Assembly (NCBI RefSeq): GCF_020085105.1
Contig: NC_058053.1
Location: forward strand, 310,001 to 374,000
Reading direction: 5' to 3'
DNA from: Siniperca chuatsi
Lineage: Eukaryota; Chordata; Actinopteri; Centrarchiformes; Sinipercidae
DNA length: 64,000 nt
Below, piece by piece: positions 23,261 through 33,873 of this stretch. The stretch's first letter is position 1. The number at the start of each line of letters is the position of its first letter. The translations under genes were made by a program, and so were the position numbers. The notes under the pieces were generated by a model. It searched no databases and was not told where the DNA came from. It saw only the letters and a list, made by a program, of their open reading frames with translations.

Positions 23261-24175
23261 ATGGACCCAGCAGACACCAACCCGGAAGTAGCGCCATTCC
23301 ACCAAGCGCTAACCAGCCAAGGGATTCTCCTCGGGCAACACAAACAGGCTCTCCGGGCACTCTCTGACAACAATCAGGCCATGGTCACCCAGATCATGCA
23401 ACTCACACACCAGGTTTCCAGGTCAACGACCCAGCTCTCAGCTACGGTCCCCATGGCATCATCTCCGCCGGCTACTCCCGCTAACCCACCGCCCTCACTA
23501 GCACTGCAGGATTCCTACACTTCGGACCCAGACCCCTTCACCGGGGAAGTTACCAGGTGCCGGGGCTTCTTGCTGCAGTGTTCCCTGGTTTTCTGCCAGC
23601 TTCCGTCACATTTTCCTCTGACCAATCCTAGGTAAATTACATTGTGGGGTTACTATAGGGAAGAGCGTTGGCCTGGGTGGAGGCTATGCACGCTAGCACG
23701 CTAGCACGCTTTTGTCATTTTCCCTGCCGGATTTTCTGGAAAGAATGAGGAGCGTTTTCGATCACCCAGACGCCACTGGACACACTGGAGGGCAACTGTT
23801 ACGGATCAGCCAGGGGACCCGGAGTGTGGCAGATTACTTCCATTAATTCCACACACTGGCAGCCAACTCAATGAGAAAGCGTTGATCAGTGCATTTGAAC
23901 GAGGATTCACTGAACAAATGAAGGACGAGCTGGCAGCTTGGGATGAACCCACCGGCCTGGACGCCATGATTTCGCCATGCATTAGGATGGACAACCGCAT
24001 ACGCGAGAGATGCCTGGGGCGCACCAGCCATTCCCTCACTCAGCTTTCATGCAACACGGTGCTTCCCCCTCACAACAGACTGGGGACCTAAACCCAGACC
24101 ACGGGGCCACACCCGCAACCTCTGAAGCTGAGCCTATGCAACTAGGCTGGACCCATCTTACACCAGCGGAGCGCC
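23261..24175 (+). pseudogene. Ty3/gypsy gag remnant
   Basis: The reading frame opens at ATG 23261 (MDPADTNPEV), shortly after the leader. It shows a coiled-coil-like N-terminal part (about residues 12-60), a Ser/Pro/Ala-rich linker and the conserved 'DPDPFTGEVTRCRGFLLQCS' capsid block. The frame is lost at 23635. Later capsid pieces follow in other frames, for example 'ISAFERGFTEQMKDELAAWD' at 23882-24091. The gene is disrupted by several stops and indels. Confidence 0.85.
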
Positions 24176-24641
24176 CCCCCAGATGAGCAGCAGGGGAATT
24201 CCTGTACTGTGGTAAAAGAGGTCACTTTCTGAGTACATGCCCTGTGAGACCAAAAGAATTGGCTCGCCAGTTGCAGTGGGGGTTCTGGTGAGCCCTAACA
24301 ACCCCCGTAAACCAGTCCCGCCTCGTCTGCAAGTCCCGGCTACCCTCTATCATCAACAGGGGTCACTCCCCCTGTTAGCTTTCATAGATTCTGCAGCTGA
24401 GGACAACTTCTTAGACTTGGTGTTGGTCCAACAAGCTGGCCTTCCCACAGAGACTCTAGGTTTGCCTCATACAGTGGAGGCTTTGGATGGCAGGTCTTTA
24501 GGCCAAGTTACCCATCGCACTGTCCCCGTGTCTGTGGTGCTTTCCGGAAATCATCAGGAGAGATCAGGAGAGATCATTCAGTTTCAGCTCATCTCCAACC
24601 ACTCCTGGTCCCCAGTCACCCATGGTCCCACATTGCTCTAG
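24176..24641 (+). pseudogene. Ty3/gypsy zinc knuckle and protease remnant
   Basis: A degenerate CCHC knuckle reads 'LYCGKRGHFLSTCP' (24198-24241), with the expected first cysteine apparently lost. It is followed by a retropepsin-like segment with '[15 protein letters not shown]', where the usual active-site D-S-G is D-S-A. A duplicated GAGATCAGGA segment lies near 24558-24575. The reverse transcriptase and RNase H that should follow are absent: the frame runs straight into the integrase region. Confidence 0.75.
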
Positions 24642-25020
24642 ATTTTGTTACCGGGTTACCGTACTCTCAGAGCAACACTACCATCCTCACCATCATTGAC
24701 CGGTTTTCAAAAGCAGTGCATTTCATAGCACTTCCCAAACTCCCATCGGCTCAAGAAACAGCGGATCTCCTAGTCCAACAGGTCTAGGAATCACGGAATC
24801 AGGTCAGAAAGTTTGGTTATCTTCCAAAAACATCCCATTACGTACAGAGTCTGAGAAACTCTGCTCTGCTCAGACATAAACTCTCTCCCCGTTGCATTGG
24901 TCCCTTTACCATTGAACGCATCATCAATCCCTCTGCAGTTAGGCTCAAACTGCCCAGCTCCATGAGAGTCCACCCCACTTTTCACGTCTCACAGTTAAAA
25001 CCAACATCTCTTCCAGCACT
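24640..25020 (+). pseudogene. Ty3/gypsy integrase pieces
   Basis: 24640-24790 reads '[20 protein letters not shown]' and then '[20 protein letters not shown]', the start of the integrase core with its first aspartate. A further deletion then jumps to the C-terminal part (24805-25010) with '[13 protein letters not shown]' and '[12 protein letters not shown]'. The second and third catalytic residues are missing. Confidence 0.8.
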
Positions 25021-25133
25021 CTGTCTAGTTGTCTTGCCTTTTGTGAACTCTGGTTTGCTTCTGCCGCAGACATCTGTCTCGCTCTGTTCTGCAATTCTTT
25101 AATGCTATTTGCCGGTGATCACAGCCATTAAAT
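25021..25133 (+). repeat. Truncated 3' LTR of the Ty3/gypsy element
   Basis: It shares CTTTTGTGAACTCTGGTTTGCTTCTGC and GCCGGTGATCACAG with 22768-22825, but about 45 extra bases separate the two blocks here. The rest of the LTR is missing. Confidence 0.55.
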
Positions 25134-25150
25134 AATTGCAGAACAGAGCG
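25080..25150. repeat. 17-bp inverted repeat at the 3' LTR edge
   Basis: 25080-25096 (CGCTCTGTTCTGCAATT) is the exact complement of 25134-25150. A second pair, TTTAATG/CATTAAA, lies just inside. The right arm sits where the LTR sequence ends, so the structure may have formed during the rearrangement that truncated the LTR. Confidence 0.85.
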
Positions 25151-25515
25151 TCAGTAGTTCATAATATCGTCGAATACTGTGCTACCAGACGCACAGAGCG
25201 CACAGGGGACATCGCGGGCAACACTCTGCCCAGGATGGGGGATACCACTGATTGACACGATCATTTTGGCAAGGTGTGAAGTAATCAGCGCGGTCACGTC
25301 TTGGGCATAATGCTGCGTGATGGATGCGCTCAAACTGCAGAGTGCACAAATGGAAGGAATAGGAGGGAAAGAGTGTTCAGGGACCACAACCAACCCGACG
25401 GGTGTGGTCTGAGGCCAGATCACTGCAGTCTTCCTCTTTCTCCTGAATGGAATGACAGCCCGCCACATCCATCACATTAACATATAAAGAAACTAATTAA
25501 TCATTCACACACACT
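25151..25515. other. Unassigned DNA with a 105-aa minus-strand ORF
   Basis: The minus strand is open from 25468 to 25151 for 105 codons, with several cysteines (SICALCSLSAS, CALCASG). I do not recognise it. GC content is higher than in the surrounding DNA. It could be a fragment of a transposon gene or chance. Confidence 0.3.
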
Positions 25516-25597
25516 CACAGCCCTCGGGAGCAATTTGGGGTTCAGTACCTTCTCAAGGACACTTCACAGCCCTCGGGAGCAATTTGGGGTTCAGTAC
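25516..25597. repeat. LINE-tail-like sequence duplicated in tandem
   Basis: A 33-base segment (CACAGCCCTCGGGAGCAATT...) occurs at 25516-25548 and again at 25565-25597, a 49-base period. It resembles the 'GGGCAATTTGGGGTTCAGT' tail of a fish LINE/SINE group. A Tc1 element is inserted at the end of the second copy. Confidence 0.7.
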
Positions 25598-26050
25598 AGT
25601 GGTGTGCAAAAGTGTTTGTCCCCTTCCTGATTTCTTATTTTTTTGCATGTTTGTCACACTTAAATGTTTCAGATCATCAAACAAATTTAAATATTAGTCA
25701 AAGATAACACAGGTAAACACAAAATGCAGTTTTTAAATGAAGGTTGTTATTATTAAGGGAAAACAAAATCCAAACCTACATGGCCCTGTGTGAAATAGTG
25801 ATTGCCCCCTAAACCTAATAACTGCTTGGGCCACCCTTAGCAGCAACAACTGCAATCAAGCGTTTGCGATAACTTGCAATGAATCTTTTACAGCGCTGTG
25901 GAGGAATTTTGGCCCACTCATCTTTGCAGAATTGTTGTAATTCAGCCACATTGGAGGGTTTTCGAGCATAAACTGCCTTTTTAAGGTCATGCCACAGCAT
26001 CTCAATAGGATTCAGGTCAGGACTTTGACTAGGCCACTCCAAAGTCTGGC
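25597..26050 (-). mobile_element. Tc1-like transposon, transposase 3' part
   Basis: The end CAGTGGTGTGCAAAAGTGTT is preceded by TA (25595-25596). The minus strand from 26042 to 25815 encodes the transposase C-terminus: 'WPSQSPDLNPIEMLWHDLKK', with the third catalytic acidic residue (E of NPIE), followed by KRLIAVVAAKGG and a stop. The rest of the transposase and the other terminal repeat are missing. Confidence 0.9.
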
Positions 26051-26560
26051 ATTAACTTCATTAGTCGCTCGTTAAAGTTAGCTGGCAGACTTTATGTAGG
26101 AGCCATTCACGCTAACTAAACTTGTTGCAGGGATCATAGGCAGGCTTTTGCAGTGCTGCAGTAAGATCAGAGAGTGAGTTCAGTTCTGCTGTGTGTCTGC
26201 TCCAAGCAGGACATGCTGGAGGACAGGTATTGCTGTCCAGCTGCAGTGAAAAGGCCAAGAGGAAAGTGAGCTTGGTTACTCTCGGTTAGCAGTGAGCTAA
26301 CCAGAAATCTTAAGACAAAGGCAGGCGCTTGTGTTGCGGCCTAATCTTTTATCCTTTCGTCGGTGGATCTGCGCCGAGCAGACCACGCAGAGGTTCAGCG
26401 AACCATCAGGTCTAGGCATAAGAGTGAGGAGAAAGAGAAAGAACAATGGCCGCTGACCCTTTCATTAACCTGGTGACATCACAGGTCACAGGTCAGACTG
26501 ACCAATGGTAGCTGGAGCCTGGGCGACCTAACACCTGGGTGTGAATACCTGGAGGATTGG
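26051..26560. other. Unassigned DNA between two Tc1 remnants
   Basis: A 0.5-kb stretch with higher GC than the surroundings. No ORF or exon is recognised. It separates two partial Tc1 copies of the same family and orientation. Confidence 0.4.
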
Positions 26561-26820
26561 CCCACATGGCCCTGTGTGAAAAAGTGATTGCCCCCTAAAC
26601 CTAATAAATGGTTGGGCCACCCTTAGCAGCAACAACTGCAATCAAGCATTTGCAACTGTAAAAGACTCATTAGTCTTTTACAGTGCTGTGGAGGAATTTT
26701 AGCCCACTCATCTTTGCAGAATTGTTGTAATTCAGCCACATTGGAGGGTTTTCGAGCATGGACTGCCTTTTTGAGGACTTTGACTAGGCCACTCCAAAGT
26801 CTTCATTTTGTTCTTGTGTG
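26561..26820 (-). mobile_element. Second Tc1-like remnant
   Basis: Closely matches 25780-26045 (ACATGGCCCTGTGTGAAA..., the transposase C-terminus and 'FDWPSQS'-type end) with internal deletions and a local hairpin at 26655-26684. Both ends are truncated and it is not functional. Confidence 0.85.
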
Positions 26821-27764
26821 TGGACTGTAAGTTAGAGTAGAATCTTCCATACCTTTTGTTTGACTCAGAATAGCCTTCATTAGTGAGTGCAACAAAAAGA
26901 CAGTGCATCGGAAATGTTAGTGTTGAGAGACCTGAGCCATGTCTGTGTTCTGTGGTTTTTGGCAGCACTTATAGTGTACATAAACACATTTCTACAGCTG
27001 ACTGTAGATTTTTTCTAATATGTTCAAATAAACCAGGAGGAAAGTATATCAAAAATTACTGCTTTGAGCACACTAGTGTTGATATTGCAATTGTAAATTG
27101 GCTCATTGATGTGGTGTTTTTATTAGTTTTTAGACAACAATGGAGATCAATTGTACAGAGGAATACCATATATCAGAATTTGGATACACACACAATACCT
27201 GTGAGTAGGATCACTTCATTGTTGTTTTGGGTTTTGGGTCTTTTCATTGGATTTGTTGACCATTAAAAAAATAAAGACAAATTAAACCTTAGCCTTTAAA
27301 AGTGGACACGCGGTTTCTTGGCTTATTGTGTACTACATTTCGGAACCTCTTTGTACAGAAAAATGTATTCAAGCAAAGGTGTGTTTGTGTGTGTCACTAT
27401 CTCAGCCTACTGTCAACTGAGCTATCACCTGAAAGCCAGAATGACCGGTTAGTCTTTTTAGTGTACAGTTACATAATAAGAACAGAGATTAAGAGCTTGA
27501 TGAGTATTTCTATGTCCAGTAGACCAGTTCATTGTCAGTGTTGATTGCAACAATTGTTACAGTAGGCAAGGATTTTAGGCAATAATTTACCAACGTCCTG
27601 CTCTAGGTCCACGTTTTGTTTATCTTGTTACACAATGTTGCACAATGACGCACATTTAAATATTTTATTGCATGTCTTTTTGGAAAAACACCTCACGTAA
27701 TGGACTGGATAAAAAAATCTATGAAGACAGTTACATTATGCAACTGATATATGAGATTATAGCA
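26821..27764. other. Unassigned DNA
   Basis: It contains a 127-codon plus-strand ORF (26883-27266) that I do not recognise. The ORF has no domain signature and is AT-rich with hydrophobic runs, so it is probably not a gene. Confidence 0.35.
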
Positions 27765-27945
27765 AGTCTAAGTACAACTACATTTATTCAAGTAAAACTA
27801 TTAGATATTTGAACTTTTCTTGAGTACTTCTGTTTCATTCTTTTTACGTTTCATTTATTTGACATAATTACTAGTAACTTTATAGCTTTATTTTACACAT
27901 AAAACATGATCATCTTATAAATTACCATTAAAATGGAATGAATTA
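27765..27945 (-). repeat. hAT-like MITE fragment
   Basis: Phrases such as TACATTTATTCAAGTAAAAC, TTGAGTACTTCTG and ACTAGTAACTTTATAG correspond, reversed, to the right half of the MITE family with CAGTGGTGGAAGAA ends seen at 29756-34230. Confidence 0.55.
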
Positions 27946-28014
27946 AACTAGATGACCACCAGAGACACCAGCAGGACAAGTATGTGAGGGGTTGGCAACA
28001 TCTAGAGTTCAGAT

Positions 28015-29450
28015 GACACAACAAGGCAAGTTTATTTGTACAGCATCTTTAACAAAAAGGCAATTAAAAGTGCTATACATAAAACATAAAAGCCATTAAG
28101 AAACAAAACACAAGAAATTATAAAAAGACAAATATGATTTATGCTTTACATAAGACATAAAAGACACTAAGAAAAGACAGATTAAAAAAGAGTAAAATAA
28201 AATAGAGGATAAAAATAAGATAAAATAGAATAAGACAGATTAAACAGGAGAATAAAAATTACTGTGCAGTTACAGTGCAGAGAAAGATATGACTCATATT
28301 TAATTTAATAAAAGGCAGTGTAAAACAGAAAAGTCTTAAGCCCTGATTTAAAAGAACAGAGTTTGAGCAGATCTCAAATTTTCTGAGTTCTCAAAAACTG
28401 AATGCTGCTTCTCTGTGTTTAGTTTTGACTCTGGGGACAGTAAGCAGACATGTCCGAGACGATCTGAGGGGTCTGGCCAGTTCATAACGGACCTACAGAT
28501 CAGAAATGTATTTTGGCTCTAAACCATTCAGTGCTTTATAAACCAACAGTAGTATTTTACAGTCAACTCTTTGACAAACAGGAAGACAGATCTGAGAACT
28601 GGAGTGACGTGATCCACTCCTCCTTGTCCAACAACAATGTTCTGAATCAGCTTCAGCCACAAAATCAAACGACTACAAAGAGACAGCTATAAAGAGACAC
28701 AACACAAGTACAAAAAGAAACAAAATGACTTCAAAGAGATGGAAAATGACTACAAAACAACACAAAACGAAAACAAAGAGGCACAAAATGACCACAAAGA
28801 GACATAAAACAAGTACTAAGAGAAACAAAGCGACGGTTTTGTGTCTCTTTCAGTCTTGGGGATCTTGCTTCTATGTGATAGGGGTGGGGGCTTGTCTGTG
28901 CCCAGTGGCCCGTTGTCTCATAATCTGTACATGGCTGCAGCTGTCTGATCCACTTTTAGAGAGACCTGTAGACAGCATTACAGTAGTCAAGGCTACTGAA
29001 GAGACTGAAGTTTTTCTGATTCCTGCTGAGAGTCTTTTAATTCTCGACATATTTTTAAGGTGATAGTAGGCTAATTTTTTCAATTGTTTTAATGCGAATG
29101 TTAAAATTTAGGTCTGAGTGCATGACTACACCAAGATTTCTGGCCTGGTTTGTGGTCTTTAACTGAATTGAGCACTGACTTAATTTTTATTCTTTGGCTC
29201 CAAAAACTACTACTTCTGTTTTATCTTTGTTTAACTGGAGGAAATTTTGGCACATCCAATCACTGATTTGTTCAATGCACCTACTCAGTGTTTGTATGGG
29301 ACTATTGCACCTACTCAGTGCTTGTATGGGACCATTGTTATATAAATCTGTGTCATCCGTATAATTCTTCTAAATCTGAGCTCGCAGGAGCATGTAGATG
29401 TTTAACATAAGGGGCCCGGAATGGACAAATAATACAAAATCATGATGTAC
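28015..29450 (-). pseudogene. L2-like LINE, reverse transcriptase to 3' tail
   Basis: Minus-strand reading gives, in order, 'PLMLNIYMLLRAQI' (RT palm approach), a decayed 'YTDDT' catalytic box, '[20 protein letters not shown]', 'NQARNLGVVMHSDLNFNIRI', 'LKNMSRIKRL', then after a break 'FIKH', 'RPLRSS'-like and 'PRVKTKHREAAFSF'-like blocks, and a tail ending AAATAAACTTGCC near 28020. The copy is 5'-truncated, lacks the endonuclease and is interrupted by a minisatellite at 28665-28835. A few stops and frame changes make it inactive. Confidence 0.85.
28665..28835. repeat. ~20-bp minisatellite inserted in the LINE
   Basis: Repeated phrases of the type ACAAAGAGACACAAAATGACTAC, with 20-24 base spacing, occur about eight times with drift. 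The LINE protein homology is interrupted by this stretch and resumes to its right. Confidence 0.75.
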
Positions 29451-29755
29451 AGTGAGGGTTGACAAAATAACTGAAACACCTGACTCGTTAATGAAATTTG
29501 ACACACTTAGCCCTGCAATAAAGTACAGATTTATTTCCATCTTTGGCAAGTCTGTCAAAGGGGTGCTTTGGGGTTGGTATTGTAGGTGGTATTGTAGGTG
29601 TGTTGCTTTATATAGTATAGTGGTCCAATTATTTTGTTAACTGCCTGGCGATAAAAAATCTCATCAGCCCTATGCAGCACACAGCTGGGGTGTCAGTAAG
29701 TAATAACACAAGTGTAAATCCATAAACCGAAATTATTGATTCGCCCATAATTATG
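29451..29755. other. Unassigned DNA
   Basis: About 300 bases with a duplicated GGTATTGTAGGTG segment near 29577-29597. No gene is visible. Confidence 0.4.
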
Positions 29756-30067
29756 CAGTGGTGGAAGAAGTATTAAGGTATTCTAATTAAGTAAAAGTAG
29801 CAATACCACAATGTATAGCCTACTCCATCACAAGTAAAAATCATGCCTTCAAAGTTACTTAAGTAAAAGTTTTATCAGAAATTGTACTTCATTTATCAAA
29901 TGCAGTGGTGGAAGAAATATTCAGATCCTTTATTGAAGTAAAGGTACCAATACAAAAAAATATGAAAGTGAAAGTCCTGCATTCAAAATCCTACTTAAAG
30001 ATCCAGTGTGTAAAATTAAGGAGGAGCTATTGGCAGAAATGTAATATAATACAGTATTTCTAAGTAT

Positions 30068-33000
30068 CAGAATCAGAAATACTTTATTGATCCCCGAGGG
30101 GAAACTCTTTCGTTACAGCTGCTCACACACATCACATCAATGCACACTTGAGAATAGAAGGAATAGAAGTACTAAGCAAATAAAATATAATACACTATAA
30201 TACAGGTGTATTATAGTGTATTGTGTATTAAGTACAAAGTGGATATAAGTATAAAAGCTAAAATAAGTATAAGTACCAAAGTGGATTTAGAGGTTGATAA
30301 GTAGGTACGGTATAATACAATGTAATGATATAAGTAATAAGTAATAGTGCAATAATGAGTACTGTCAAGTTAAGTGTAGCTTATTAAGATGATTATCAGA
30401 TGGTGGATATTGCACAGCAGTAATAGAAGTATGAATAAATATCAATAAATAGGGAATTTTAAACAGAGAATATTGCACAATATTTCAAGTATAGCAGTGA
30501 TGTTAATGATCCAATGTCCAGTTTAAGTTTAGTGACTTAGGGTCATATAGACTGACACTTAGAGGGAGGAGTTAAAAGTTTGATGGCCACAGGCAGGAAT
30601 GACTTCCTGTGGTGCTTTTTGGGGGGATGAGTCTTCCGCTGAAGATACTCCTTTGTTTGACCAGCACGTCATGGAGTGGGTGGGAGACACTGTCCAAGAT
30701 GGCATGTAGTTCGGCCAGCATCCTCCTCTCTGACACCACCGAGTCCAGCTCCACCCCCACAATGTCACTGGCCTTACGGTTCAGTTTGTTGAGTCTGTTT
30801 GCGTCCGCTACCCTCAGCATGCTGCCCCAGCATGCAACAGCATACAGGATAGCACTGGCCACCACAGACTCATAAAACATCCTCAGCGTTGTCCGGCAGA
30901 TGTTGAAGGACCTCAGCCTCTTCAGAAAATAGAGGCGACTCTGGCCCTTCCTGTAAAGACCTTGAGTGTTCTTAGCCCAGTCCAGTTTATTGTCCATGTG
31001 TACTCCCAGGTACTTATAATCCTCTACAATGTCCACACTGACCCCCTGGATGGAAACCGGGGTCACTGGTGCCTTGGCCCTTCGTAGATCTACAACCAGC
31101 TCCTTAGACTTTGTCGTACTGAGCTGCAGATGGTTCTGCTCACACCATGAGACAAAGTTACCCACCACAGCCCAGGACTCATCACCACCGCTAATACACC
31201 CACACCACAGCAGAGTCATCAGAAAACTTCTGAAGGTGGCAGGACTCTGTGTGGTAGCTGAAGTCTGTGGTGTAGATGGTGAAGAGGAAGGGAGAGAGGA
31301 CAGTCCCCTGAGGGGCCCCAGTGTTGCTGACCACGCTGTCCGACACACAGTGCTGCATGTTGTGGTCTGCCAGTCAGGTAGTCAACAATCCAGCCTGCCA
31401 GCTTCTCACCCAGCAGGGCTGGCCGGATGGTGTTGAAAGCACTGGAGAAGTCAAAAAACATGATCCTCACCACTCTTGCCGGCTTGTTCAGGTGGGTGTA
31501 GATGCGGTTCAGCAGGAAGATGATTGCATCCTCAACTCCCAGTTGGGGCTGGTAGGCGAACTGAAAGGGTCCGACACGCTGTCTGACACACAGTGCTGCA
31601 TGCTGTGGTCTGCCAGTCAGGTAGTCAACAATTCAGGACACTAGGGGGTCATCCACCTGCATCGCTGCCAGCTTCTCACCCAGCAGGGCTGGCCGGATAG
31701 TGTTGAAAGCACTGGAGAAGTCAAAAAACATGATCCTCACCACTCTTGCCGGCTTGTTCAGGTGGGTGTAGATGCGGTTCAGCAGGAAGATGATTGCATC
31801 CTCAACTTCCAGTTGGGGCTGGTAGGCGAACTGAAAGGGGTCCAGGAGGGGTCTGACCATGGGCTGCAGCTGTTCCAGCACCAGTCTCTCCAGGGTCTTC
31901 ATTATGTAGGAGGTCAGTGCCACCAGTCTGTAGTCCTTGGAGCCACTGGGATGCTGTGTCTTCGGCACAGGAACGAGGCAATATGTCTTCCACAGAACAG
32001 GAACCCTTTGAAGACTCAGGCTCAGGTTGAAGACATGTTGAAGGACTCCACATAGCTGGGGGGCACAGGCTTTTAGCACCCCGGGGCAAACGCCATCGGG
32101 GCCTGCAGCCTTGTTTGAGTGGAGTTTCATCAGTTGTTCTCTCACCTGGTCAGCAGTCAGGCACACAGCACAGGTTACAGGCGGGGGAGAGGGGGAGTCG
32201 TCAGTCTAGAGTGGGCCGTTAGCCTGAGAGCCAGTAGAGGGGGGAGTAGGACTCTCCCAGGAAGATGGAGGAGGGGGGAGTAGTGGACTCAGAGGAGTCT
32301 GAGGGCAGACAGCAGCTAAGTTAGAGGGGAGATGAGCAGGAGCCGGTGTGTCGAATCTGTTAAAGAACAGATTAAGTTCGTTGGCCCTGTCCAAGCTGCC
32401 TTCAACTCCTCTGCTGCCAGTGATGGTCTTCATGGCGCTCCAGACCTCTCTGAAGTTGTTCTGCTGGAGTTTCCACTCCCTGATCTTCACCTTCAGGTCA
32501 GCCTGGATTGCCCTCACTTCCTCCCTATTACCATCGGTAAAGGCCCTCCTCCTGGCATTCAGGATGTCTTTGATGTCCTTTGTTACCCACAGTTTGTTAT
32601 TTGGATAACAATGGACCATCTTAGTTGGGACAGTGCAGTCCACACAGAAGTTAATGTAGCCAGTGATGCACTCAGTAAGCCCATCAATGTCCTCTCCATG
32701 AGGCTCACAGAGTGCATCCCAGTTTGTCACCTCAAAACATCCCTGAAGTGTCTCATAGGCCTCCTCTGACCATCTCCTCACTGTTCAGGCTGCCTTTTAA
32801 CCAGAGGCACATAGCAGGGTTTGAGGTGAACCAGGTGATCTGACCTACCCATGGGGAGGGGAGAAGAGCTGTATGGATCCTTAATGTTAGCATACAGCAG
32901 GTCCAGTTTCCTCTCTCTAGTAGGACAACTCACATACTGGGTGAGTGTTGTGGAAACACTGACATGGTTGAAGTAACCCGAGATTAATATGAGTGCACTG

Positions 33001-33120
33001 GGGTGTTGAGTCTGGAGTTGTGCTACGGCGGTGTGAATGGCGTTGCACGCAGAGGGGGGGATGTAAACAGCCACAACAATGGCATGTGAGAATTCATGTG
33101 GCAGATAATATGGCTGGAGA
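30068..33120 (-). mobile_element. L2-like (Maui-type) LINE, 3.05 kb, minus strand
   Basis: It is flanked by a 7-base direct repeat TAAGTAT (30061-30067 and 33121-33127), the target duplication. The 3' end is the TTGATC-type tail at the left, and the 5' end is truncated inside the endonuclease at the right. It is the youngest layer of the nested stack. Confidence 0.88.
30572..33074 (-). pseudogene. L2-like LINE ORF2, 5'-truncated and broken
   Basis: Retrotransposition protein read in pieces on the minus strand. 33074-32778 is the C-terminal endonuclease (YFNHVSVS, then 'GRSDHLVHL', the S-D-H motif). 32781-32206 is the linker with 'WSAMKTITGS'. 32166-31633 is the RT fingers/palm, with 'LHSNKAAGPDGVCPGVLKAC' and 'IMFFDFSSAFNTI' (first catalytic Asp). 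31348-30572 is the late palm and thumb, with 'NHLQLSTTKSKELVVDLRRA', 'YKYLGVHMDNKLDW' and 'SFNICRTTLRMFYESVVASA'. The second catalytic box is read as 'FSDDSA' in one frame, followed by a frameshift near 31215. An internal tandem duplication lies at about 31331-31850. Confidence 0.88.
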
Positions 33121-33559
33121 TAAGTATGTTTTCATTAGTGAATAATCACCTGAAAATAAGAATCGTATTTTCATTACCTTAGAATAAACCGTTTTTATAT
33201 ACATAGGGAGCGGGTCGTTGCCATGTTGCACCGCCATGTTTCTACAGTAGCCCAGAATGAACAAACCAAGCACTAGCTCTAAATAGGGCCATTCATGAGT
33301 TTTGCAGCCACCGTAGTTTTTCCTACACGCTTGAAAGGGAGGGTGAGGCGAGCGGTATTCAAATGGTTGCAATCTGCAATTTCACCACTAGATGCCACTA
33401 AGTCCTACACACTGGACCATTAAGTACAAGTACATAAGTATTTTCACCAAAAACTTTAAGTACTCACTCATGGAAAAATGGCCCCTGTGACTGCATTTTA
33501 CTGTTAATGGTTGAGGTAGCACAAATTTACCTACTTTATACACAGTTAGGTAGTTTAGT

Positions 33560-33873
33560 CCTCAAGGGTTGGACCCCTCCAAAGGGTCACAAGGTAAATC
33601 TCAGGGGTCGTGAGATGATTAATGGGAGAAGAGAGAAGAAAAAACTAAAGTGTGCTACACAAATCTGTATACACTTTTTGGACTTTTCTCTAATTTTGAT
33701 TTTTTTGCAAAATAATGGATAATCTTACCTCTTTGGGCCTCAAACAGTTATTTAAATGAGAACATGTTAGAAGTTTAGAGGGCAATGCCTCCTTGGTGTA
33801 ACTCAAGAGATTTCCCAACTAGACATGGCTTTTTGGTAAGGGGTCATAAGCCAAAATAGTTGGAAACCACTTG
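33560..33873. mobile_element. Second MITE inserted in hAT copy B (hAT/Charlie-like)
   Basis: Ends GGGTTGGACCCCTCCAAAGG and, at the right, GGGGTCATAAGCCAAAATAG..TTGGAAACCACT are inverted. Host MITE sequence continues on both sides (TAGTTTAGTC before and AACAATGTGTTGTATTTTAT after). Edges are approximate. Confidence 0.6.

Larger units (their letters stand above)
29999..33419. mobile_element. TTAA-flanked (piggyBac-like) MITE, inserted in hAT copy B
   Basis: It is flanked by TTAA on both sides (29995-29998 and 33420-33423). The ends AGATCCAGTGTGTAAAATTA and, reversed, TGGTCCAGTGTGTAGGACTT are inverted repeats. About 70 bases of the left end and about 300 of the right remain. A LINE (30068-33120) fills the middle. 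The TTAA target points to piggyBac-type transposition (inference from the target site). Confidence 0.8.

Noticed and set aside
26883..27266. 127-codon plus-strand ORF
   Set aside because: AT-rich, no motif, no splice or neighbour support.
31029..32769. Plus-strand ORFs of 135, 107, 97 and 145 codons
   Set aside because: Antisense shadows of the minus-strand L2 ORF2.
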